This document shows, piece by piece, positions 12,201 to 24,200 of a stretch of DNA of 58,788 nucleotides. A model generated the notes under the pieces. It was not told the DNA's origin and ran no database searches. It saw only the letters and a program-made list of their open reading frames with translations. The translations under genes were made by a program, and so were the position numbers. The stretch's first letter is position 1; every line of letters begins with the position of its first letter. Source of the stretch: Apostichopus parvimensis (Eukaryota > Echinodermata > Holothuroidea > Aspidochirotida > Stichopodidae); contig KN886553.1 of assembly GCA_000934455.1 (NCBI GenBank), forward strand, positions 15,249 to 74,036. Reading direction: 5' to 3'.

Positions 12201-15200
12201 TGTCCAGGAAAAGCTGAAGTGCCTATTAACCTTGAAGAAAGATTTTGAACCTGCACAGAAATTATCAGATGCCATTGCGAAAGAAACTGGGGATCCTCAT
12301 GAGCAGAAGAAAGTTACAGAAGATTTGGTAAACCTTTGCAGAGAGGTTGATGAGGTCATAGAGAAAACTGCAGCCCAGAATGAAATATTGCAAGCTTCTT
12401 TGAAACCATGGCGGGAATTTCATGATGGGCTACCCATTGTAAAGGACTGGATTGACCGGGCAACTATTGTGAATAACAAGGATCTGGTGATCAGTGATCC
12501 CATACCTTTACAGGAGTTGATTAATGAACATAAGGTTTGAACATGTATAGTATCTAATAGAGGTTATCAGTATTGCCTCAAATGTTTAAGGCACTAGAAG
12601 TTGCCTAAAGTTTAAAAAAAAAGTACTTTCCTTGAGACCTGACCCTCAATATGATCACTCAACATTTAGTAGCATGAGTGTTGTAATGTGCCTCATTGAG
12701 GGAAAATCATGGGAGCGAGGGGAGGACGGGGAAGAAGGCTGACAAGGGAGGAAATAGTGCAAGAGGGGATAGGGTGAAAGGAGAGGGTGGAAGGAGTTAG
12801 AAGAGTGAGGAAGAGGTGGTGGATAAAAAAGACTGGTAATTACGTTTTGTTTGAGAATGTACATAAGGAATTATTATTTGACTTTCCAGCATATTTCATG
12901 CTCAATATGGATGTGTAGTAATACTCACCTTACATTGCACATTCGTTGCCATTGAAAGCCTTATAGGGTTCGTATAGCATATCTTATAAGATAACAGTTA
13001 AAGGAATCAATATCCATAGGTTAATATGATGTAAGACTTAACTATCATATTTGTCAATGTTGGAAAAACACATGAATCACATTTTGGGCGTATGTTAAAT
13101 TCCATTATCATATTTTGTTCCATGTAGGTTGTGCTAGAAGAGCTTCCAGATCTTGCCATGAAGTTGAATGACCTCACAAGTACATCAGAAGATATTTCAA
13201 GAGTATGCAAAGAACCACAATACATGGAACAAGCTAGTCATCTTGAAGAGACAGTCCAGGACTTGAAAGAAGCAGCTGAGAGAAGGAAACAAGATTTGGA
13301 AAAGGCTGCAAAGGATTGGCAAAAGTATGATGCAGAGATTCAAAATCTCACCAGAACTATTGCTGGATGTAAGAGAGCAATTTTGTCACCTGACATGGAG
13401 AAGAAGACCCTTAATGAGCAATTGGAGATGCAGAAAGTATGCACCAATAAAGCTTTGTTAGATATGTAATAAATGTGTATATTAGCTTAGGCTAGCTTAT
13501 CATTCACGGTGCAAACTATGCAATGAATGTTTTACCTCAAAGTAGTAGCACCATCATAGCTTAATTTTACCTCACTTGACTTCTCAAGCCAATGAACCTG
13601 GTCTTTCTGTCAAATTCAGTTGAAATGCCTATAGCTCATTAACTGAGAATTGGGCATTTAGGGCAAAGTAGGTCAACTGTATCACATCCTTGATTTGGCA
13701 TGAAAGTGAGGAGTAAGGTCAAAGCTAATTTAACATCAAAAGTAGAGCTTAAATGTAGATGAAGATTTGTCAATGTGTGTAACTAATAAAAAATGTCATT
13801 AATATTTGTATTTATATAATTATTTCTACTTTGTAAAAAGAGTGTGTGTACTAAGGAAATATTTTATATCTTGTTCTATTTCAGGTGGTTTTAGATACAG
13901 TAAAAAAGAGTGACATGGAATTAGCTAAATTGTCTGTGACAAATAATGAGCTGAGACATTCAGATAAACCTTTGGAACCAAGTGATGGGGATGATGAAAC
14001 CTTCTCTCCTTCATTGAGTAAAATAAGATCAGAGCTGGAGACATTGAGAGATGTTGTCTTACAACATGGAAAGATTCTGGAAGAATCACTCATTCAACAG
14101 GTATTGACATGAGACATTTCAAGAAATGGAAATAGTGTCAAATGACAGTATATAGGCTATGCATCATTCATGGGTTTGACTAGCTTCTTTAGAACAAAGA
14201 ATTGTATTCACTTGTGACAATGTCACTGTATTTTAATACTATCAGTTAATAGTAGTAGATGAGTGTTTTGAATAAATCAGCAATTAAATGCAAAAGTAAA
14301 ATGATAATAGGCTACTTTTGGCATTAAAAAGGCAATAGATTGTATGCCTAAGGATTCTTTGATTGGCAAATTCTGGGATGTAAATGCACATGTGCAATAC
14401 TCTGTAGAATGGATACCTGTTTTGAACGTACCTGTACGTATATTTTATTTGTTAATTACTTTTGCCTGACATTTATACCTCCCTTGATGGAACTCCATGC
14501 TTTCCAACTTTCATAAATATTCACTTGTTGTTTTTAGAATGATATTAAGCTACTTTTGGCATTAAAAAAGCAATAGATTGTATGCCTAAGGATTCTTTGA
14601 TTGGCAAATTCTGGGTCGTAAATGCCAACATTCATAAGTATTCACTTCTTGTTTTTCTTGTCCACAGGAGGATTATGACCAAAAAATTGAGGACCTCTCA
14701 AATAAGATTAAGGAAGCATTTGACAGAGAGAAACAACTATCAGCTTTAGGTCCAGGAGAAGACTTGCAGCAGCAATTGCAAAAGAGAGAAGTAAGTATCC
14801 CTCATTTGGAATGTTAAATTGCACAATCTGATTAAATTTGATTAGTTTGATTAAAGTTTCAGAATATTGTAACTGTAATGTGCTTTGCCAAGTTTTACCC
14901 CATGCAAGAAAAAGATGGGTCACTTCAATTTTTTTTATACTTTTAATTCTTGTTTCTACAGAGTTTGGAAGAGGAAGTGGAAATTTACCAGGAAGAGATA
15001 CTTGTTCTGCAATTTCGTAGTAAAGAACTTCAAGAAGCTTCTGCCAGACGTGAAACAGTCAGACAGGTGTCTGTGACTAAGCTTGCCAGTACCCCTAGAT
15101 CTATTACATTAGAATCCCCACAACATGGTGTTCAAGCTCAGTTGGTGCCTTCAAACTCTCCTTCTGTTATGAGACCATTTTCCCCAGAGCAAGGATTAAA

Positions 15201-18200
15201 AAAATATCCTCTTTCATCCAGTTCTGAGGAGGAGCCGCCTGTCAAAAAGACTATGTTTAGCAGTGTTTCTCGACTTGAAGATCTGGAAGAGCCAAAGCAA
15301 GATCTTACCATCAAGGCATCAGCAGCTGTTAAAGAAGATGATTTGAAAGCACAAATTACCAGGCATCCTGATGTGACTAATCTAGAACCTGTCACTGGAC
15401 CTCATGAGGTTTCTCAAACTGCTCATAAACGTGCCTCAGAGGAAACTTCCTTCAATAAGTCTCCAAAAAGATTGTGTCTGTTGAAAGAGCCTCTCTATAA
15501 TATTGACCAGGTGTTGACAAGTGAAGGTCTTGCCTATACAGTAAGACCACTTACTGCTAGAGAGCTGAGAGAAGATGACACACCAGAGATAGATTACATG
15601 CTATCCAAAGAAAGTAATGTGACCGAGGAGCCACAGGTGAGAGGTACGCAGGCGGTGACAGAAACAAAAGCGCTGATCGTGTGCGATCCAGGCTCTGGGG
15701 AACTTTTTGCTGCCAGACAGGCCACAGACCCAGAAGACCTCTCCAAGCTGAAGAGTGGATACTTGGTTCCAGACGATGCCAACAATACAGATGTCATGAG
15801 AGTGTACAACCCAGACACGAATGAAATGACCAAAGGTGTTCCTGCAGGGTCATGGCTGGAGAAACAGGAGACCCCTCTCTCCAAAACAGACTCAGAGGCA
15901 CTGGAAGTGCAGATGGTGAAAGAACCGGCCTCTGCAGAAGAAGAAGATGTGCCTGTGCGACAACAGCTTGTGACGGAAATGGGACCTGCTTATACCTTGC
16001 GCCCTCTGGGAGGAGACGGCGTTGCAGGGGATGACAGCCCTGATGTGGACTACGTACTTTGCCAGGAGACCAGCCCTCGGGATAGTCCCAAAGTGACTGG
16101 CTTGAAAGCAGCTCCATCCACTGAAGAACCAGTGACAATCAGCGACCCACATACGGGAGAAGTCTTCGTGGCGGAACCTTGTGGTGATCCTGAGCAGCTC
16201 AAGTCTGGATTGACAGCCTATCTGCCTGGGGAGGAGGAGAAGGAAGGAGTGGTGAAAGTGTTTGACCCCAGAAAGGCAGAGTTGGCAGAGGCAGAGCCTA
16301 CAGAGAGCTGCAAGGAGAAACTGTCAGCAGCACCCAGTCAGCGAGAGATTCCAGAGAAACCAATGGAGGAAGAGCCAATGGATGTTTCTGACCGGGACAA
16401 GACGGAAGAGGCACCTGTCACCAGGCAAATCGTGACAGACCAAGGACCTGCTTACACACTGAGAAAGGCAGGCCAAGACGGCGTCGCCTGCAAAGACAGT
16501 CCGGACGTGGACTACGTACTATCCAAGCAGACCTCTGGTGCAGAAACACCCAATGTCACGGGTGTGAGGGCTGTGGCCAAACCGCAGCCACTTCTTGTGA
16601 GCGATCCTCAGACAGGAGAGGTATTCCTGGCAGAGCCAACGGAAGATCCCGAGGAGATCAGCCAAGGAAAGATTGCCTTTGTTCCTGACGACGCATCGGA
16701 AGACGATAGCATCAAGGTCTACGATCCAGAGAAGGGACAAGTAACAGAAGGTGTACCAACCAAGGAGTGGATTGCTTTGAACCCATCATATTCTGTCACT
16801 CCAGAACCTAAATTGAACTTGTTTGACCAAATTGTAACAAATTTTGGACCAGCTTTTATATTGATTCCTGTTGGTGATAATGAAGTGCCATTAGATTGGG
16901 AAGAATTTGTTCTGTCTCCTAGTAAATCCCATGTGCCGTTACTGTATGATACTGGTGATAGAAAGGTTCCAGATGAAAGGAATGTCTTCCTCCATGATCC
17001 TCGATCTGGAAAGAAGTACAAGATAGAACCAGCTCGTTTAACCGAAGATATTAGAAAGAAACCTACTTTATATATAACGGATGCCCCAGAGGGTACAACC
17101 TTGCATCTTATAAATCCCAAAAGTCAACAAGAAAAGTTAGCATTTCCATTAGAAAAACAATTGGACAAACGTGGTAACATTACAGATGTTGATACCTTAC
17201 CCAAACCATGTGAGGAGAATTTGGAAGAAAATCAAGATGACACAGCAGATCGAGAACTTCAACAGGTTTTAACTGAGTTAGGTCCAGCTTTCATTGTACA
17301 AACTTTACCCCGTGATGGTAACTTTACATATGGTGATGGAGCCCAAGGTGGAGCATCTCCTGGTGGTGATGGAGTCATGGAACTTCCATCTGATTATACT
17401 GTATCGCAGACAACACCCATGACCAGAGATCCCCCTCAAGTTGTTGGAAAACGTCCTTGTGTACGCGATGAGCCCATCATTATCACTGACCAGTCATCTG
17501 GAGAGAGAGTGTTTGCTATTCCAGCAAAGTCTTCTGAGGAACTGGAAAATGCACCCGTAGTAGCTACCAAGGAAGACAAACCAGGTGCTCCTCTTTGCAT
17601 TTTCGACAAGGAAAAGGGACAATATTCTGTTGCCAATTGTAGCAATGTCTTGCCTTTGAAAGATGCTTTTGATTCAGGTTTTGAGATGACACCAGTTGAT
17701 GAGAATAGGAAAGCTCCTGGTCTCCTGTCACCAACAGAATCCAGTGCATCTGCTTTTTCAGATGATCTTTTGGAGAAAGATTCACCAAGTCTCACTGCCG
17801 TTGAATTGCTTGACCGAACACTAAGTGTACAGCCATCAGCCGCCACTGATGAGAATGTCTCTGAAGAAGAGTTTTTTGATGCAGTCGGAGATAAAAGAAC
17901 TGAGGAAGAATACTTTTTGGCACCAACACCTAGGGAAGAGACAGCTTCCAAATCCAGTGGTAGCAAATTAGATGAACTGAATAAGTCTCTCGACAGCCTC
18001 AGACAGCAGGTGAGTTCATCCACTGGAAGTTATTAAAATTAAAAGCTAATTGGAACATATTGGTAAACTTTAAACAGTACTCCAAGAATGGTAAACTGTA
18101 CACAAAATATCAATCAGGAATGTATTCTATACTGTAATACTATCATTTTACAAGGTAGTGGGATTGGTGTGGGGGCAGTGTAACTATCAAAAAGAAACTG

Positions 18201-21200
18201 CAAATGTTTATGGATTATATGTAGCAATGCTAAGAATGTGAAAATCCTTCTGCCAGCTACTACAATAATTGATGATCTGTCGTGAATGAAAATTTGTATA
18301 TCGGTGGGTTGAATGTTTCAGAGAACAGCTTCAAGTGTCTCTAACGGTGTTTTGTTGTAAACAACAGATTTGACTATGATTAGGTAAGTTGTTTACAAAT
18401 GAAAAGTCTTTCATTGTGTATTATATGGCATGCAATGAGAAAGTAAGCCTTGATTTTTGAAGTACCAATGTTGGTCTTTTCCAGTTGTTATTTGAAGGTT
18501 CTCATTTGGAATATTTTAGAGGAAGACTTTCTGCATTCCATTAATTTGCCACTTTCTTTAGAAACTTCCCCTGTCATCTATTACTAAAAAGAGGTTAAGT
18601 TTTTCCTGTGAAAAATAATTTTTTTCTTTATCTTGACGTATTCCTTTACAACAGATGGAGAGGAAACAACAAGACCTACGAGATGCCATAGCACAACAAG
18701 AGGACATCCAAAAGAACTTGTCCGGTCTGAAAATAAGATCAGATGCAGCACAGGAGCAACTAGATGACTTTCCTGTGGCAGCTGACTGCACACTCAGAAT
18801 CGAAGACCGTATCGAGGATCTCAAAGTATGTTTGTAACTTTTTGATGAGTTTTTGTCATGAAAAATACATATTTATTGCCATTATGACTGGTAAAAATTA
18901 GATACTGGAGAATGTATTTTTATCAGGATGACCTTGTGATGTTGTAGTTTAGGTGGGCTACTGTAAAGTCAAGGTAGAAGTTGTTCTTTTTCTTATTCAA
19001 ACCTCTAACCTAAATTATCAGGCATCAGATACATGTCCGGTGAAGATAGTCTGATACTCTGTCACTGTAAGCACGGAGGACCTTAGGAATTAAAACCTGT
19101 TATTCGGCAAATATTGTAAATATAGAAATAAAAATCTAAAACTTTTGACAGGTCAGGTAAATTCTCACTGTCAGGTACCAGACAATATAAGATTGTGACA
19201 GCTGAGGTCCCACATTCTTGCTCTTTACATTTCAGACATATACTGCTGTAGTAATTGGATGTGACAAACCACAAGATATTAATGTATTACATGTTTTACT
19301 CAAAGTGAGAGAGTTATTTTACTTTCTGTCCTCAGGATCTTATGAAGGAACTTGATGCCTTGGACAGAAACATCAAAATTGCTGAGGAGCGAGTCAGTGC
19401 TCTTCATCTTCCAGGAGATGAAACACTCAAAGAAGTATCCAGAAAGACATTGAAAGATCTGAAAGCAAAACAGAACAAAATGAAAAAGGATGCTAACAAT
19501 AAACTACAAAATTTAGAGGTAGTTAATTCTCTAGAGTTTCACCCTATTTGTTTTGTGTTTGTTTTTTGGTGTTCATTTTTTTATCCTCGTTAATCCTTAA
19601 TTGTTTTTAGAGTATATGTAATTGCCATGCAAATCTTCATAGTGGAGGTAGTATGGATCAGTTGCTTCTGATACGATCTGAAGTATTAATGTATAACCCG
19701 CAGTTGAGCTATATGAGATATATGTATTATATTTTATTGTATTATATTACATATATCTATATATTTGTCCATGGGGGAGGGGGGGGGGGGTTGAGGTGGA
19801 AAGGTGGACAGGATATTTTTGTGATTTACCTCACAATATATTTTCTTTCATTACCGACATTGGAATGATAACTGAAGAATACTTGACTTAAATCTACAAT
19901 CCATAGCAGTTAAGCTTTGACAAAATTGTCAGCAAAAATGTAAATGGTCATTATCATCTTCTGTACCGATCAGGATCTCCTAAAAGAACAGGATAAGCAA
20001 ATGGAAAGGCTAGAGGATTGTCGGGAAAGACTGAATGACCTGCAGGCATGGCTTCCCGAATTCCGGAAGAAGGTAACACCACTGACTGAATCAGACGAAG
20101 ATGAACACAACCCTGAACTACACGGGAAGATGGTAGAAAATCAGGTAAGGATGGTGATATCTTATATAAATATTACTCAAGACAAATGTTGACATATTAC
20201 TTCCACTAATTCTTACTGGATGATAAATACCATTCTGGTTACAACCATCTCCCCCTCCCCGCCCCCCCCCGGCCATAATCCCCTGTCAACACATGTTCGC
20301 CTGTTTTGACTATTTGTTTTTTTTTTAAAACTACTACGTAAAACTTTTTTGCTGATAAAAATGAAGCATTGCATATTCTGCATTGATGTTGGTGCTGGTT
20401 TTGTTTATCTTAATTTTTAATAGCTCAGATGTGATTTAGAAGATTGATTAACTGTGCCAATTATGAATTGAAGTCTCATTCAGGTTTACTCAGAATTGTC
20501 GCTGTAAAAAAAATTATCCTTTTGGTACAAGTCTAAGTAGCCACTTGTGCTTGTGGAGAGATGCCCATATTTTGGAGTTTGCCATCAACATTATTTTATT
20601 AGTTTGCCTAATTTGGTATTTGTTAGTTTTAGATCTATAACCCTGTAACTGGGGAGCGTTGTGGTCAAGTGGTTAAGGCAGTGGACTTGTGATCTAAGGA
20701 TTGCAGGTTCGAGTCCTGGCCAGATCATTGCGTTGTGTCCTTGGGCAAGGCACTTTATCTCCATTGCCTCTCTTCACCCAGGTGTATGAATGGGGACTTG
20801 TGAGGTAACTTGTAAATATAGTTGTGTGCGCCGGCTTGTGGCTGCACCCTATGGGAAGTCCCCCGGGGGACACGTGGATGTGGTGCACTGTGGTGTCCCA
20901 GGAGAGACTGATTGAATTGTGCACACTTTGGTGTGTGGGTGTGACAAGTTACCAATGACCAAGGGTTAAGTTGTAAAGTCATGTGAGGAGGCATTAGCCT
21001 CATACAAGACTGTAAACCTTCAACTTTATAACCCGTGAAATACGTGATATATACATGATGGTTCAACACCTGTTGCATTTTTTCGTTTCACAGAACCAAC
21101 AGTTAGAATTGTTTCGGAAGATGCAGTGCCTGCAGAACTTACAGAAAGAGATTTCTGATATTTTGGAGGAAACAGTCACGCCGCCTGTTCTGGGAGTACA

Positions 21201-24200
21201 TTTGGAAGCTCAGTGCAGCGACTTGCAAGCAAACATGGAAGCCCTAAAACAAGCCTTAGAACAGGAGACGGAATGTCTGAAATCTCGAAAAGATACAGAG
21301 AAGCTAGCCGAGGCTTATCAGAGTGACATGGAGAAGTTGCAGGATTGGTTGGATGAACATAGAAAAGATTCAGAGAGTCTGTCCAAAGACCTACCTCCAG
21401 GAATTGGATCAGAAATGTTGCAGAAACAGGCTGAACTCCAACAGGTGAGAGAAATTACATACTTTTTAGATCTTGTATGTGTTTCAGCACATTCTTTTTG
21501 TCTTTTTTGTTTGATCAATTACAGTGCGAACGGTTGTATTCATTTTCAACTTGATTTCAATTTTCCACATGATCCTTCCTTTTGGTAAAATGTATACAAA
21601 GTACACTATGGGTCAAATCCCTTCTTTGTGAATTATTTCGTGATGACGGTTTCTCTGGGTACAGGTTTCAAAGTTTGAGGTATGGCTCTTACAATTTGCC
21701 AGAACTTTTGATGCAGTGCTTAGCCATATGGGTCAGATATTCTCTGATGCATCTTTAAAGGAAGCTTATATATTTTAGACTTCATGTTCTGACATTGAGG
21801 AATATTTTAAGGATCATGAAAGCTCAGGGAACATCAATTGTCATTTATACAAACTGTGGCCAAAGTGTGCTTTGGTGATAAAAAAAAATGATATCAGATG
21901 GTAGGATACACTTTCAATTATAGCAGTATATATTACACAACTGCTGGGTAGTCGATATGGATGATGAGAATAATGAAATAATACCATGATAATCCAACCA
22001 GAGCTGGATCCACCCACCTTTGATCAAATCCCACTCCCCCAACCCACATAATGGAAATCAGTAATTGTTATGAATAGTAGAAAGCAGTACATTGGTGTTG
22101 TAATATGGGAACTATTGTGTTTGTGATAGTATGTGTGTCAATGTACGCTGTAAAAGCATACAAGTAGATTAAACAAAAAGAATGGTCTTATTCTAGACAT
22201 TTTCGTGTTAGAGACCAAGATGTTTGCCAGCTTGATTTCATGTTTGCAACTTCTCTGTTGAATGAATGCAAGGGCGTAGGAACCGGGGGGGGGGGGCTGA
22301 GGTATCATTCCGCGCATCGCAAGTCAGAAAACCCCTTTTTCATTTCCAAATGAGAAAAAAATCTCATTTGGAGCACCAAATTGCATCTAAGGCCAGGTGA
22401 AAATGCAAAATTATTTACAAAATGGAGTGGGTGTTGAAGTGTGCTATATATTGCACCAAATTGCATCTGAGGCCACCTGGAAATGCAAAAAATTCCAAAG
22501 GGGAGGGGGACACCCCCTCCCCTTAGATCCCTCCCCCAGGCCGGCCATCAGTCTTCAGCCCCCCCACTCAAAAGTACCTTCCTATGCCACTGAATGAATG
22601 GTATTGCGAATAGTAAAGTGCAGAAAAATACAGTACAGTACAGAACACTGTTGCACAGAACAGTACAGAATTATGCAGTACAGAATACAACAGTACAGTA
22701 CAGAAAAGTACAGTACAGAACAATACAGTACAGTGCAGAACAATATAGTACAGAACAGCACAGTACATAACAATACAGTACAGTGCAGAACAATATAGTA
22801 CAGTACATAACAATACAGCACAGTACAGAACAATACGGTACAGTACAGAACAGTAAATAACAGAATCAGTACAATACAGTAAAGTAGGCCTTCAGTACAG
22901 AACAGTACAGAACAGAGCAGTATAATACATTACAGATCAGTAAAGTAAAGTACAGAACAATCCAGTACAGAACAATACATCACAGTACAGAACAATACAG
23001 CACAGAGCAGTACAGCACAGTAAAGTAAAGTACAGAACAATATAACACAGTACAGAACAAAACAGTATATGACAGAACAGTAAAGATCAGAATCAGTACG
23101 ATACAGTACATGAGGCCTACAGAACAGTATAATACAGAACAATACACTGCAGGACAGAACAGTAAAGTATAGACAATTAAATACAGTACAGAACAGTACA
23201 CTACAGGACAGAACAGTATAACACAGAACAGTACTGAAGCCACGTATGCCTTTCATGACAACAAAGATACAAGGTTAAGCAAAAGTGAGGATTGACAGTC
23301 CATTTTTCAAAAATCTTTCTATTGCTTGCTAGAAAGAGTTTTTATTCCTTATCACTTATCAGACAGTTTATTCTAACTAAAGTCAGTGAAAGAGCAAGAA
23401 ATTTTAGAACAAGTTTTTGAATGAATGACTATGGATTACAGGTCTGTTGCAAAATTATGACTTGGTTTACTTAGTAAAATGTAAGAATGAATGATAGTGA
23501 AATAATTTCTAACATCTCTTTTTCTGGTCTTGAGAAAGCGTCATTTTGGAAATTGCTACACACAATTTGTATATGTTAAGTACTTCAATTAAAGCTTGTG
23601 CATTGTCTCCACTGTTATTTTAATGACGAATGACAGAATGAACACACATATTTAGGGTCACTGTATAAATTAACTCTTGAGAATCACAGTGGGTTGAGAA
23701 AATTGGGGTTTGACTGCATGGTGCATTTTGCTAACAAAAGCATTAAAACAGTGATAATAAGCATATATATTAGCATAACATTGCATTCATGATCACATTA
23801 TTTCAGTAAGGATTTAGTAAAAATTTAAGTTTGATGATGATATCTAGTGATGATGCTATTATGGGCCAATAATGATACTCTTATGTAGAAATATTGATTA
23901 TGGTTTATACCAGTGATAATCGTATACATTCTAGGACTGTTATTGTTCATGACATAAATAGCATTAATTTATTTGAGGTACTGTTATATACTTGACAACC
24001 ATTAGTTCTGTCGAGAGGTACCAAGGCTTTTTAAATACAGAAGAAAACCATGGCTTCTGTATGATATATGTAAATGAATAAGTGCGTCAAAATTTACTGT
24101 CGCAGAAAGTAGTAGTTGTATAAAAGTGATGATGATAGAAAAGAACAGTGATGATACAGCATTTCTCCAGTATTGATGACAGCAGTATTAATGGAGATGA

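Noticed and set aside
12037..12207. Upstream extension of exon 15 as coding
   Set aside because: Lacks heptads, lies before a good acceptor (ctgtccag), and is not needed for the frame.
15138..18023. Minus-strand open frames of 73-195 codons under exon 19
   Set aside because: Shadows of the long plus-strand exon; the plus frame has repeats, motifs and splice sites.
20651..20725. A true tRNA gene
   Set aside because: A and B boxes are present but the flanking body repeats at 48751 and no acceptor stem closes; this is a SINE head.
22568..23256. Overlapping Cys/Tyr/Val-rich open frames, mostly on the minus strand
   Set aside because: Direct translation of the pentanucleotide satellite.
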